A stretch of DNA of 64,000 nt from Girardinichthys multiradiatus (GCF_021462225.1 NC_061817.1:14561204-14625203); one strand, 5' to 3'; shown: positions 1-11,121, numbered from the stretch's first letter. The notes: generated by a model from the sequence alone, not told the origin. Numbers and translations are program-made.

Positions 1-820
1 CTCTTGGCCGAACCGAGGTCTGATTTTCAACCATGGTTGTTGAGTTGATTTGGATCCTCATCATCGGTAGAGTATGTCATGACCGGAATCCGAGAGGTAT
101 CTCCGTTGAGGAAGTATATGATGCAGTGCTTGTTCATCATCATCATCTTGGCACGCGTTGCGTTTCTCCTCCGCTTGACGATAAACTCTCTTAACTCTAG
201 CCATTGTTGAACGGGTGTTCTTTTTTCCAATGAATGCTGCATGTAAAGTGCAGAGTTTTATCTCTGTATTAAAGTAAACACTAAGGCACGCCCTATTGTT
301 TGCATTGGGTTATTCAAGGTTTAACGATGCTTACAAACACACCCCCTCTATTTTTAATTGGTGCTGATGCCAAAACAGTTTCCGATAATACCATATTTGT
401 CTTGTTCTATTTATAACAAACACACCCTGTGTTGTAATTGACTCATTTAAGGTATCGCCCCTAATGACGACAAGCAATCAGCATCCACGGTTACGCCCCC
501 TTGGACACACCACCTGCTTGACCACGTGACCTCCTGCCCACATGGCAACCACATGGCGCCCACATGGCCCCCACCGGAAATCCTACCCTCACTGGAAGTC
601 CCACCCACCTGTCAAAACGTTTGATGAAAGGGTGTACTTAAATTCTCTAACAGGGCCTTAATATATAAGAATACTTTCATCTAATACATGTATTTCTCTT
701 CAATCCTGATTTAAAGTGGTAATTAGAATACTGATCCAAAATGAGTTTAAAATCTTCTTACCCCTCAGATCATCAGAGATGTCTCTATCTAAATGTGTTT
801 GTTGTGACAGATAAATGGTG
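1..820. other. Intergenic flank at window start, no gene recognised
   Basis: I see no recognisable gene. The part from about 640 to 820 is homologous to the 3' flank of the VH gene at 7.7 kb, so the VH duplication block extends to here. A 71-codon minus-strand ORF at 27-242 resembles no family I know. Confidence 0.4.
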
Positions 821-909
821 TTAGTGCTCCCCCTGTGGTGGCTTCATGTTAAAACTCTTCATGCACTGCAGAGTTTGTGTTCAGTGTTTCTACTTTCTGT
901 GTCACTGTG

Positions 910-1343
910 GATCTTGAGCACAATAATAAACAGCAGAATCCTCAGCTGTCAGACTGTTCATCTGCAGATACACCTGACTTCTGCTGTTGTCTCTGGAGAT
1001 GGTGAACCGGTTTCTCACCGAGTCAGAGTAGTAGATGTTCCTGCTGTCATCGCTGATCCAAGCAATCCACTCCAGTCCTTTTCCAGCTGCCTGTCTGATC
1101 CAAGCTGTGGGGTAATTCAGAGAATAAGAGACCTGACAGTTGATGGTCAGACACTGACCCGGCTGCAGAGTCACAGAGACTGGCTGTGTCAGCTGTTCAC
1201 ACTTTACATCTGTAGAAAGAGAAAATGTTTATAGCAGAATGAGAATAGTAAACTAACAGTTTTGTGTGATGATACTGTAAATATTTCTTAAGAGACTCAC
1301 CGGATCCAGCAGCCAACAGCAGCAGCAGAGCTACAGATAACAT
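910..1343 (-). CDS. Immunoglobulin heavy variable (VH) gene, intact, mosaic of two families
   Basis: Germline VH segment that supplies the antigen-binding variable domain after V(D)J joining in B cells. The leader exon is 1301-1343 (43 nt, hydrophobic [13 protein letters not shown], donor gtgagt). The V exon is 910-1209, entered in phase 1 after ctacag. FR1 carries CEQLTQP, the first core cysteine is in LTINC, the core tryptophan in AWIRQ, and FR3 ends DSAVYYCA with the second cysteine. No stop or frameshift is seen. The RSS follows at once: heptamer CACAGTG (903-909) and a nonamer-like 872-880 with a 22-bp spacer. An octamer lies upstream. The FR1 half matches the QLTQP family at 3 and 9 kb, while CDR2, FR3 and the 3' flank match the TESEP-type gene at 7.7 kb, with a switch near 1095-1110. 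It looks functional. Confidence 0.9.
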
Positions 1344-1429
1344 GCTGGTGGTGAAGGTGATCTGGTGGGAGCTTCTCTTCTTCTGCAGCTGACAGCATCA
1401 GATCAAGAATTTAAAACCTGACTCTTCTG

Positions 1430-1437
1430 ATTTGCAT
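1430..1437 (-). promoter_or_regulatory. VH promoter octamer
   Basis: The plus strand reads ATTTGCAT, the reverse complement of the Ig octamer ATGCAAAT bound by Oct-1/Oct-2. It lies 87 bp upstream of the leader ATG at 1343, a normal spacing for VH promoters. Confidence 0.75.
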
Positions 1438-1715
1438 AATACCAAACCATCCCCTTCAGAAACACTCGAATAAATAATAAATAGGAATTCAAAATGAAAA
1501 TCAGAAGGGGCAAGAAATTATTAATACAAAACAGGTGTACCAATTTACAGTAAAACAAGAAGTAAAATGAAGATTTACTTCTTGTCTTTATTTATTTATA
1601 AGATATTGATAACATTTATGTAATGATTCTAAAAGTGCCCTTTTTACCCAAATATAAAATGTATTTTTAATAGTCACCTCAAACTAGAATAAAAGGTAAA
1701 ATCATTTATTCTTAC

Positions 1716-1770
1716 AGATCCAGTTTCCTGACAAGATGAGTAAAGCACTGATGATCCTAGATCTGATCAT
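1716..1770 (-). pseudogene. Orphan VH leader exon of the second VH family
   Basis: A 55-nt exon opening MIRSRIISALLILSGNWI, with a gtaag donor in phase 1. It closely resembles the leader of the VH gene at 8.07-8.13 kb (58 nt). No V exon of its own follows; the next V exon downstream is the mosaic gene at 910-1209, which has a leader of another family in between. The phase fits that V exon, so splicing across is possible. It is probably a remnant of the recombination that made the mosaic gene. Confidence 0.65.
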
Positions 1771-2900
1771 TGTACAATCTTTTGTCTCTGCTCAGTCAGC
1801 AGTGAGTTTATCGCTGATTTACTGCAGCTCTTCAACTTTGTAACTGAGACATAAAGATGGAAGCAATAAGAGTTTGCATCAACTGTTCCCCTAAGAAAAA
1901 TGTGTTTATCCTGTCTATATTTAGCAAATAATTATAATTTAAGATTGTTGTATTGCAAATAAATGTTTTTCAGGTTAAACAGCAATTTGAGTAAATTAAC
2001 ATTTTACTTAAGATTAATGTGAGGCATAAACATTTAAAGTCTGGTGAAAGGAAATTTTATTAGCAACCACACATTTGATTTTGTATTCTCTTGGATTCTA
2101 AAATTTCAGACTTCTCTTTTTACTGTTTTAATCATTAAAACATAATTATAAAGGAACAAAATTATGGTTTAATATTTTGGTTCAGATTCTCAAACTTATT
2201 GGGTAAAACAAGAAAATGTGTTTTTTTTAAAACATAAATCTTGACAGGACCCTTGAAAAACAGGAATCCAAAGTCAAGATCTCATCTGTTCAGTTTCTGT
2301 GTCATTTTTCCACCTTCTGTTTACAGTGTTTTTTTCAAAGCCTCTTTTTATATACGGATCTCTGTGGTTCTAATAAAACACCAGTTTAATCTTCCTGGTT
2401 TTTGAGAAACACTAAACTGTTAAGTCAGCATTAAAAATTAAACAAAGAACGCATTAATAAAGAGATAATGGTTAAGAGGAAAACATCCGTTGTAAAATGC
2501 CTCTAACCCTTGCATGTACTTAGAGGTCAGAAGTCCTTGAGTGAAATTATTATTGGAGATTTTCTTAATAGTGATTATTTTAGATATTGGCAGTTTTATA
2601 TAGTTAAAAGCAACTCTGTTCATGCTTGTTTTTATGTCCTCTTTCAACTCTATTTATATTGTGACGTCTAAATCCAGCCTTTATTTAGAACAATAAAACT
2701 GTTATCTTTTAAAGATCTACAAATCAATCATGCAAACTTCTTCAGTTACTTCAAGGTAAATTAGAAAACTATTTCTAAACATTTTATCTCTCTATATATC
2801 TTAATGCATTCTTTTTTTCTTTTAGCTATGTGTCAACTTGTCAGTGTTTACATAACTATGTTTTAATTTATCCTTTTAAAGAAAATCATATTCATAGAGC
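1771..2900. other. Inter-VH spacer
   Basis: AT-rich sequence between VH units. I find no V-like exon, RSS or transposon signature beyond short A/T runs; the short ORFs have no recognisable content. Confidence 0.4.
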
Positions 2901-2981
2901 TCCTACTCTGGTGGTTTCATATAATGTGCTCAGGCTCTGAGGGGTTTTTGTGCAGCTCTGCTGCTTGTTTGTATGACTGTG

Positions 2982-3400
2982 GCTATCTGGAACAATAATA
3001 CACAGCTGAATCCTCAGGCTGCAAGTTCTGTCCTTTCAGAGTCACTGTTTTACTAGCAGAGTCTGCATTGATACTGAATTTGTTCTTCAGTGAATCTTTG
3101 TAGTGTGAACCTCTACCAACATGTAGTCCAATCCACTCCAGTCCTTTCCCTGCAGGCTGTCTGATCCAGCCTGACCAGTAGCTGTTCAGATCATAAGAGA
3201 CCTCACAGCTGATGGTTAGATGCTGACCTGGCTGCATAGTCACAGAGGCTGACTGTGTCAGCTGTTCACACTTCACACCTGTGGAGAAAAAGATTGAGTT
3301 TTACTAAAATATCAGTCAGTTTAGTGTGATCATGCGTAAATGTTTCTGTCTCGCTGAGACTCACAGGATCCAGCAGCAGCAGCACAGCTACAGAGATCAT
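2982..3400 (-). pseudogene. VH gene with intact V exon and RSS but frameshifted leader
   Basis: The V exon 2982-3278 is open when entered in phase 1: CEQLTQSA in FR1, LTISC, SGWIRQ, KGLEWIG, and FR3 ending DSAVYYCSR. The RSS is good: heptamer CACAGTC (2975-2981), an exact 23-bp spacer and a perfect nonamer (2943-2951, GGTTTTTGT on the plus strand). The leader exon 3365-3400 is only 36 nt, where the sister genes have 40 or 43. This leaves it in phase 0, so joining it to the V exon gives GTG TGA, a stop after one codon. Unless another donor is used, no V protein can be made, although the segment could still rearrange. An octamer is present at 3487-3494. Confidence 0.8.
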
Positions 3401-3486
3401 GTTGGTGTTCAAGGTGATCTGATGGAAGTTTCTCATCTTCTGCAGATGCTAGCATCAGATCAAGCCTTTAACACCTGACTCTTCTG

Positions 3487-3494
3487 ATTTGCAT
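3487..3494 (-). promoter_or_regulatory. VH promoter octamer
   Basis: ATTTGCAT on the plus strand, 87 bp upstream of the leader ATG of the VH gene at 2982-3400. The same distance is seen at the VH gene near 1 kb, so the two promoters are homologous. Confidence 0.7.
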
Positions 3495-3499
3495 AATAG

Positions 3500-4770
3500 C
3501 AACCCTTCCCCTCTAGAAACACATGAATAAAAAGCCTTTTTTTATCTACTATTGACTCGCATGAGGGATAAGTATGATTGCATTTACAATGCTGCTCTAA
3601 AATGAATTCTAAATTTTATTGGAAAGGGTAAATTTATACATTTATATCATGTAACGGTTTATACAAATACATCCTGGACATTATATTTTAACACTATATT
3701 TAAACCATTCTTTTTTCATGCTGAATTGCCAAAAATAACTTAAATCATTTTTCGAAAATGAATGGTATACACACAATTTAAGTGATTGTAAGGCTTTTTT
3801 ATCTACACAGGGTCATAACTTATGCTTACAGGCCCATACATTAGATACACCCCTATGGGTGGATAAAGGTATTAAGAAGTTGTACCTCGACCAAACACTT
3901 CATGCATTATTCTGGAGATTGAATTATATCTATATTTATTGCTGCTAGAAACAGATGATTCAACCCAAATGTGATCAATTTAATTAGTGCTTTTCCTCTG
4001 TGTTGTATAACCCAGTTTATAAAACAGTAAGTGAGGACACAGATTTTAAGCAGGACTGGAAGAAATGACTCCATACTCTGATCTGGACCATCTAACAACA
4101 ACAAAGACAAAGGAACCAGACAGGTGACAGAGACAGTCATCTATAAGAGCTGTCAGCAGGTCAGACACAAGATCAGACTGTCTTATATCTGTGGTGCTAA
4201 ATCAATGACCAGTGGCAGTAATTTACTAAATACTCACATACATCAACTGTGTTCTCTTTACATTGAGAAAGTTCATCCAAAAGTTTGTTTTTCTAATATT
4301 TTCTGACTTGTTAGGCCCAAGCAGCTAAGTGCTGCGAAGACCTGTTGTAATCGCTCTGTTCATATTATTATTCATCCATCAAATAAATTGTGTTTTTGGA
4401 GGCTTTATCATATTCAACAGTCATCAAAATTCACATACACATCAATCCTAGTGTAAAATTACGTATTTTTGGGGTTTTGTTAAAGTCGCAATAAAAACAG
4501 CTCCACAGCGCCCCCCCGGAAAGTTTCAAAACAATCTCCTCATTAGCCTTACTTTATTGTACAGGTATGAAATTCTTGTTATATTTGAAGATTTAGTTTT
4601 TCCAAGAACTAAACTCAATATTAAGTATTTCATGGCAGTATTTTAACAATGATTAGTTGCTTCTGAACAGCCAGATACAATTTCAGTGTTGGTTCAGATA
4701 AACTTAAATAATAGACACATTAAGTTTTGTATTTTCAACAGATATTGTATCGACCTGGCACAAGATCTTA
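3500..4770. other. Inter-VH spacer with a leader-like open stretch
   Basis: Mostly AT-rich DNA without recognised genes. Around 4050-4100 it shares a short block (TGGAAGAAATG, then ACTCCATA) with 14060-14090. Both neighbourhoods have minus-strand hydrophobic leader-like openings, but no V exon or RSS follows, so I do not call a gene. Confidence 0.35.
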
Positions 4771-4779
4771 ATGAATAAA

Positions 4780-5843
4780 GTCAATTAACGATATTATCGT
4801 TATCAGAGTCCTTGTTTATTGGTATGAGCATCAATAATGTACATAAAATGGAGGCAATATTGTGTCTGATGCACGTAATACTGGAAATGGACTCAGGCAG
4901 GGAAGTATACTGTCTCCTTTCCTCTTTAACATCTATATGGATGGAGTTGTCAAAGCTTTTGAATTGCTGCAAAACAGGCTGTGTAGTTGGTGACGCATAG
5001 TTAACCATCTGATGTATGCGGATGATTGGTGGTCCTATACAGTGCTGGCCTTCAACAGTTACTAAGGATATGCTCTCAATATGGCTATGACTTTGACATT
5101 AAATATAACGCCAAGAAGAGCAACATTATGATTGTTAGAAGCAAGGCAGATAAGCATATGATAACCCCTGATTTTTCCCTGTCTGGTACTGTTCTCAACA
5201 CATGCAATGAGGTTAAATATTTGGGACATTATATAACTGATGACCTGTCTGATGATCATGACATTTACAGGCAGTATTGTGTGATGCATGCAGAAGCTAA
5301 TAAGATGGTCAGAAAATTTGATGTGTTCACCCTCCACAAAAATAGCTCTTTTTAAATCTTCTGTACTCCAATGTACACTGTCCATCTTTGGCCACAATAC
5401 AAAAGAGGCAGCATGCAGAAACTTCAGGTAGCATATAATGACGCTATGTGGCTACTACTCAGACTACCCAGATGGAGTAGTGCTAGTCACCTGTTTGCAG
5501 GTGTTGGTGTATCCACATGTCCTGCTGTGTCAGGAATCTTATGTACAGGTGTATGTATAGATTATATGTGTCAAGGGAATGGGATAATTGTAATTTTAGT
5601 GAATCCTGCGCTGAGTACAGTCAGATTTACTTCAAGACTGTGGAATTATTGGCGTAATAATTTATTTGAGGGTCAATGAACAATATCATGTGTTGTGGTT
5701 TTTATACTTGTCATTTATTTGTTTTTTTTTTCTTTTTTGTATGTGCTTTCTGTTGGTTTTTATTTTATCTATTTTATCTTTTTTTTTTACTATGGACTAT
5801 CCTTGTGTCTGGAATAAAGATTGATTGATTGATTGATTGATTG
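4780..5843 (+). mobile_element. 5'-truncated non-LTR retrotransposon (LINE) ending in a GATT repeat
   Basis: The plus-strand reading contains the reverse-transcriptase active-site box LMYADD near 5009-5026. It continues after a frame change into a typical RT thumb-like stretch (YDFDIKYNAKKSNIMIVRSK, about 5092-5151) and a C-terminal part at 5371-5679. Frameshifts and stops show it is dead. The 3' end is AATAAA followed by six GATT units (5819-5842), the short tandem tail expected of several LINE clades. The 5' end is truncated. The tail abuts the V exon of a VH pseudogene and takes the place of its RSS. Confidence 0.8.
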
Positions 5844-6271
5844 GCGGCTCTCTGGCAAAGTAATACACAACAGAGTCTTCAGGCTGCAGATTTTGTCTAT
5901 TTAGAGTCACTGTTTTACTGGAATCCTGTAAAGGTATGCTAAACTTGTTTTTCAGCAAATTATTGTAGCCTGGATTATATCCACTGAGGGCAGCACCAAT
6001 TCACTCCCGCTGTTTCCCTGCAGCCTGTCTGATCCAGTGTGTCCAGCTGCTTAGGTCATAAGAGACTTGACAGCTGATGGTCAGATGTTGACCTGGCTGA
6101 ACAATCTGAGTGGCTGGTTGTTGTTAACTGTTTACACTTCACACCTAAAAAGAAAAGACCATTGTATATAATATGAAACAGTAAGCATTTTATATGAATG
6201 ATCAAACTATTTCTGCCTCACTGAGACTAACAGGAGCCAGCCAGCAGCAGCCAGCAGGCTACAGAGAACAT
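5844..6271 (-). pseudogene. VH pseudogene cut by a LINE
   Basis: Leader 6232-6271 (40 nt, MFSVACWLLLAG, donor weakened to gttagt) and V exon 5844-6144. Four lesions are visible. There is a 1-nt insertion in FR1 after the first codons. The tryptophan of the GLEWIG motif is a TGA stop (QRE*IG). The second core cysteine is Phe (VVYYFAR). The RSS is absent because the LINE tail starts right after the last V codons. The rest of the frame still reads as the QLTQP VH family. Confidence 0.88.
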
Positions 6272-6299
6272 GTGGTGTGAAGGTGATCTGATGGGAGTT

Positions 6300-7580
6300 C
6301 CTCTTCTTCTGCTGCCACCGAGCCATTTATAGTTGACTGCCTGGAGGTTCACTTGAATATAGGGAGGGCCAAAGATCAGGTTTTGCTGTTGATATCAATT
6401 TTCATGAATAATGAAAGCGATACGATCTTAAAGCATCATAGTAAAAGTTTCTCAGTGCTTTTTCTACCAACAGTGATGCTGTAGCCAAGAGCTCCATGTA
6501 ATGTGAGTTTCTACAGACCAGTTAACTACAGGTTCAGATTAAATTTGTGTGATTAGAATTACATTAAATGTAAAAGAAAAGCTGGATTTGAGTTTGGGAC
6601 TATATGTTCCGTATTCGGGTGTCACCGACAACTAGTTTTCTGCTAACTAATAAAAGCTGGTGAATTTATTTTCTTTATTTATTTTTGTTGTGTTTTTTTA
6701 ATAAGAGGTCAGTTGTCCTGTTAAACAAAAGCCAATATAGAATATTACCTGTACACAGCATGTATATAATAAGCGTTTCTGTTAATAAAGCTTTCTGTCT
6801 GACATCAGGAAGGTGCATTTAGAGTCATTTCATTTCTGTATTTTTAAATAATAAAGAGGTTTTTGTTCTCGCTCTTAATGCAATAATATAATAATATAGT
6901 ATTTCTAACAAGTGTGGAGTTCCAACTTAAAAAGGAATAAGATTTTGAATTTTCTATCAGTATCAAGGTTTTATGCTGACTTTTGACACACATGCAGGGA
7001 AACTCTCAGAAACAATATAGAAGATTTCAATGAATGGTCTCCTTTACTACATTAGCAGTACTACAATTATGTTATTGCATGCATTATTTAGCTCAGGCAC
7101 ATTCATTTCTACTGTTTACATGAACCAGGCCTTCCCTATAAGAAAGATTAACATTTTCCCTTCTAAATGACAACAGAGGCTGAGAAGTTTTCAAACTATC
7201 ACACTCTGGAGCCTATTTCTAAATTGTGCCATTTTCTGAGAAAACCTGCATCACCTTTAGCAGAACTTTTAGCAGAACTAAACTTTTATATTTCCACAAG
7301 AAAATATTGTGGTGTTAACAGGACCTAAATATATAAGAATACTTTCATCTGATGCATGTATTATCTCTTGAATGCTGATGTAATCTAGTCACTAAAAAAC
7401 TGAAAAACTAAATAATGCAAAAACCGCTTATAAAAGAAAAGATTTAAAAATCTTCTGAATGGTCTACAAGGCACCGAAAGATTTTAGGCGTACAACGTCA
7501 CAATGTTATTTCTCCAATGTGAACCTTCTTGATCTCTCAGATCATCTGAGATGTGTCTACCTAAATATTTGCTGACAGAT
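6300..7580. other. Inter-VH spacer; first part duplicated at 9.65 kb
   Basis: The segment from about 6305 to 6440 is closely similar to 9650-9800 (shared ATTTATAGTTGACTGCCTGG and the following block), so the VH units at 5.8-6.3 and 9.2-9.6 kb arose by duplication including their promoters. These promoters lack a clear octamer. The rest holds nothing I recognise until 7320, where similarity to the 650-900 VH flank begins. Confidence 0.5.
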
Positions 7581-7677
7581 AAATGGTGTTAGTGCTCCCC
7601 AAGTGGTGGTTTCATGTTGAAACTCTTCATGCACTGAAGAGTTTTTGTTCAGTGTTTCTACTTTCTGTGTCACTGTG

Positions 7678-8127
7678 GATCTCGAGCACAATAATAAACA
7701 GCAGAATCCTCAGCTGTCAGACTGTTCATCTGCAGATACACCTGACTTCTGCTGTTGTCTCTGGAGATGGTGAACCGGTTTCTCACAGAATCAGAGTACC
7801 TGATGTACCTGCTGTCATCGCTGATCCTACCAATCCACTCCAGTCCTTTTCCAGCTGCCTGTCTGATCCAAGCTATGTAAGGAGTGCTACTAAACCCAGA
7901 ATATGTGCAGGTCAGTCTGTGGGATTCTCCAGGTCTTTTAACAACAGGTTCAGACTCAGTCAATGTTTGACCATCAGTACCTGCAGACATACAGATCATC
8001 AGGTACCTGAACTATAATAATTGTGTATTTATGACTAAAGAGGTTCCTTTAAGGACCCTTTGTTCTTACCTGTCCAGTTAACTGTCAGGATGAGAAAAGC
8101 AATCATAACCTGATGAGGTCTGATCAT
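7678..8127 (-). CDS. Immunoglobulin heavy variable (VH) gene, intact, TESEP-type family
   Basis: VH segment with no visible lesion. The leader exon 8070-8127 (58 nt, [20 protein letters not shown], donor gtaaga) joins in phase 1 to the V exon 7678-7980 (acceptor tctgcag). FR1 has [13 protein letters not shown], the first cysteine is in LTCTYSG, the core tryptophan in AWIRQ, then [16 protein letters not shown] and DSAVYYCAR. The RSS is a consensus heptamer CACAGTG (7671-7677) and a nonamer one base off consensus (7640-7648) with a 22-bp spacer. The FR3 and 3' flank are almost the same as those of the mosaic VH at 1 kb. I found no octamer upstream. It represents a VH family distinct from most others here. 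Confidence 0.9.
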
Positions 8128-8229
8128 TGTAGCAGCCATTTGTCTCTGCTCAGTCTGCAGTGTGTTTGTCTCTGATTTACTGCAGGTCTTTAACTCTATC
8201 ACAGACATGTAAAGGTGGAAGCAGAACAA

Positions 8230-9080
8230 GTTTTACATCAACTCCTCCCCCTGGAAATGAACTGAACTCATCTTGTTTTTCTGCAGAATTTTGATTTTAA
8301 TAATTACTTTGGTTTATTTTTGGACATGTTGATGGTTTAAGTTAAACATTCCTTTTAAATTTGTCATTACTTGTGTTCAAAGTTATAAACATTTAAAGCC
8401 AAATAATGGCAAATCTTATGAGTGTCTGCAATTATCATGTCACAGGAAACCTTATTAGAAATACTGTGAACACGAAGCAGAGGTGGCTACAAAATGCAGA
8501 TTTTTCTTTATTTTATAATTCAGGTTTATTTTGTCACTTAAAGCAACTCCGAAACTTGCTTTGATCTAAATAATAATCCAGTTGCCAAAGTCTTTGTGGA
8601 AGTGGTTAAACAACATTTATTTCTGTTAAACCACAAAATGAACAGAAGCCTGAAAAACAGGAGAAGACAAATATTAATTTGAGCAATTTTCTTTGTTTTG
8701 AAAGACGTCTGAATTTCATTTATTTAATGCCATTTATTCACGCATAAAACAACTTCCAAATTTTAACAGTATTAACAAAACTTGTGATCTAAATAATAAA
8801 CTTTTGAAAGCTCATTGTAGAAGTGGGAAAACCACATCATGAATAAAAACTGATTAATATGAGCTGTTGCATTGTTTTGGAGCCCTGTGGGGTTTTATTC
8901 TGGTTAATTACATATTTGTTTGATAAAACTGTGAAAAGATTTAAAAATATGTCAGGTATATTTAAGATTATGATTTTTTTTATTTGAAAGGTTTTGCTTG
9001 TTTTTGTCATTTTAGGTATATATCAACTTGTCAGGGATAAACTTTGTATACCTTTTATTTTTCAATTTAGCCAAACATTA
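8230..9080. other. Inter-VH spacer
   Basis: AT-rich DNA between VH units; no gene, RSS or clear mobile element seen. Confidence 0.4.
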
Positions 9081-9171
9081 AACTGGTTCAAGAGTGCCTC
9101 CTCTGGTGATTTTATATTACATCTGTTATGAGGGGTTTTGTACAGCTCTACTGACTGTTTGTGTCACTGTG

Positions 9172-9609
9172 GTCTAGTCTGGCACAGTAATAAACAGCAG
9201 AGTCTTCAGGCTGCATATTCTGTCCATCCAGAGTCACTGTTTTGCTGGAGGTGTCTAAGTCAATACTGAACTTGTTCTTCAGGGAGTCTTTGTAGGAAGA
9301 AGCTCCGGTAGCTTTCATCCCAATCCACTCCAGTCCTTTCCCAGCAGGTTGTCTGATTCAGTGTGTTGCATAGCTGCTCATAGAATAAGAGACCTGACAT
9401 CTGATGGTCAGATGTTGACCTGGCTGAACAGTCTCAGAGCCTGGCTGTGTCAGCTGTTCACACTTTACACCTGTGGAGAAACACATTAAAAATTAATTGT
9501 TACCAACAATTAATATTCAGTTTAGTGTGATCATGCTGTAAAAGTTTCTGTCTCAGTGAGACTCACAGGATCCAGCAGCCAGCAGCAGCAGCAGAGCTAC
9601 AGAGAACAT
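9172..9609 (-). pseudogene. VH pseudogene with a single nonsense change at the core tryptophan
   Basis: Leader 9567-9609 (43 nt, phase 1, donor gtgagt) and V exon 9172-9470 are in frame throughout, with CEQLTQPGS, LTIRC, KGLEWIG, KFSIDLD and DSAVYYCAR. The only lesion I see is that the invariant FR2 tryptophan codon is TGA (ATH*IRQ). The RSS is good: heptamer CACAGTG (9165-9171), 23-bp spacer, nonamer one base off (9133-9141). The segment should still rearrange but cannot encode a variable domain unless the stop is replaced, for example by gene conversion or a sequencing correction. Confidence 0.87.
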
Positions 9610-9973
9610 GGTGGTGCTGAAGGTGATCTGGTGGGAGTTTATCTTCTTCTGCTGCCGCTGAACCATTTATAGTTGACTGCCTGGAGGTTCACTTTGAATA
9701 TAGGGAGGGCCAAAGATAAATCATAAGAAGTACAGCATCAGGATTTGCTGTTAACATCAATTATCATGAATAATGAAAGTGTAACGATTCTAACGAATGA
9801 TAATAAAAGTTGCTCATTGCTTTTTTTTCCAACACTGATGGCAACTGTGGTGATCTACTTAACATTGTAGTGAAGTAGTGAAGTATTTAACAGTACTTAA
9901 CATTAAACGTAAAAGAAAAGCTCTATTTGGGTTTGGTTCTAATGTGTCCCTTCCTGTTGTCACTGGAAACTAC

Positions 9974-11121
9974 AGGTCCTTCTCAAAATATTAGCATACT
10001 TGTGATAACGTTCATTATTTTCCATAATGTAATGATGAAAATTTAACATTATATATTTTAGATTCATTGCACATTAACTGAAATATTTCAGGTCTTTTAT
10101 TGTCTTAATACAGATGATTTTGGCATACAGCTCATGAAAACCCAAAATTCCTATCTCACAAAATTAGCATATTTCATCCGACCAATAAAAGAAAAGTGTT
10201 TTTAACACAAAAAACGTCAACCTTCAAATAATCATGTACAGTTATGCACTCAATACTTGGTCGGGAATCCTTTGGCAGAAATGACTGCTTCAATGCGGCG
10301 TGGCATGGAGGCAATCAGCCTGTGGCACTGCTGAGGTCTTATGGAGGCCCAGGATGCTTCGATAGCGGCCTTTAGCTCATCCAGAGTGTTGGGTCTTGAG
10401 TCTCTCAACGTTATCTTCACAATATCCCACAGATTCTCTATGGGGTTCAGGTCAGGAGAGTTGGCAGGCCAATTGAGCACAGTGATACCATGGTCAGTAA
10501 ACCATTTACCAGTGGTTTTGGCACTGTGAGCAGGTGCCAGGTCATGCTGAAAAATGAAATCTTCATCTCCATAAAGCTTTTCAGCAGATGGAAGCATGAA
10601 GTGCTCCAAAATCTCCTGATAGCTAGCTGCATTGACCCTGCCCTTGATAAAACACAGTGGACCAACACCAGCAGCTGACACGGCACCCCAGACCATCACT
10701 GACTGTGGGTACTTGATACTGGACTTCTGGCATTTTGGCATTTCCTTCTCCCCAGTCTTCCTCCAGACTCTGGCACCTTGATTTCCGAATGACATGCAGA
10801 ATTTGCTTTCATGCGAAAAAAGTACTTTGGACCACTGAGCAACAGTCCAGTGCTGCTTCTCTGTAGCCCAGGTCAGGCGCTTCTGCCGCTGTTTCTGGTT
10901 CAAAAGTGGCTTGACCTGGGGAATGCGGCACCTGTAGCCCATTTCCTGCACACGCCTGTGCACGGTGGCTCTGGATGTTTCTACTCCAGACTCAGTCCAC
11001 TGCTTCCGCAGGTCCCCCAAGGTCTGGAATCGGCCCTTCTCCACAATCTTCCTCAGGGTCCGGTCACCTCTTCTCGTTGTGCAGCGTTTTCTGCCACACT
11101 TTTTCCTTCCCACAGACTTCC
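9974..11121 (-). mobile_element. Tc1/mariner transposon with near-complete transposase, runs into gap
   Basis: A cut-and-paste DNA transposon. The left terminal repeat begins about 9974 (AGGTCCTTCTCAAAATATTA), with a similar subterminal TTAGCATA repeat near 10163. The minus-strand transposase (10250-11121) is one open frame with helix-turn-helix-like DNA-binding sequence, then the DDE catalytic part: FQHDLAPAHSAKTT holds the second Asp and SPDLNPIENLW the Glu, 34 residues apart (DD34E). The first catalytic Asp, usual in the SDESKF box, reads His (FSHESKF), so the copy is probably inactive. The N-terminus and right end fall in the gap. Confidence 0.85.

Noticed and set aside
27..242. Minus-strand 71-codon ORF at the window start
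   Set aside because: No recognisable domain, splice context or homologue in memory; could be chance.
815..1234. 139-codon plus-strand ORF over the VH gene
   Set aside because: Antisense shadow of the intact VH on the minus strand; the same happens at 7583-8017.
3907..4140. Minus-strand leader-like ORF opening with a hydrophobic stretch
   Set aside because: No V exon, RSS or octamer nearby; only a short block shared with 14.06 kb.
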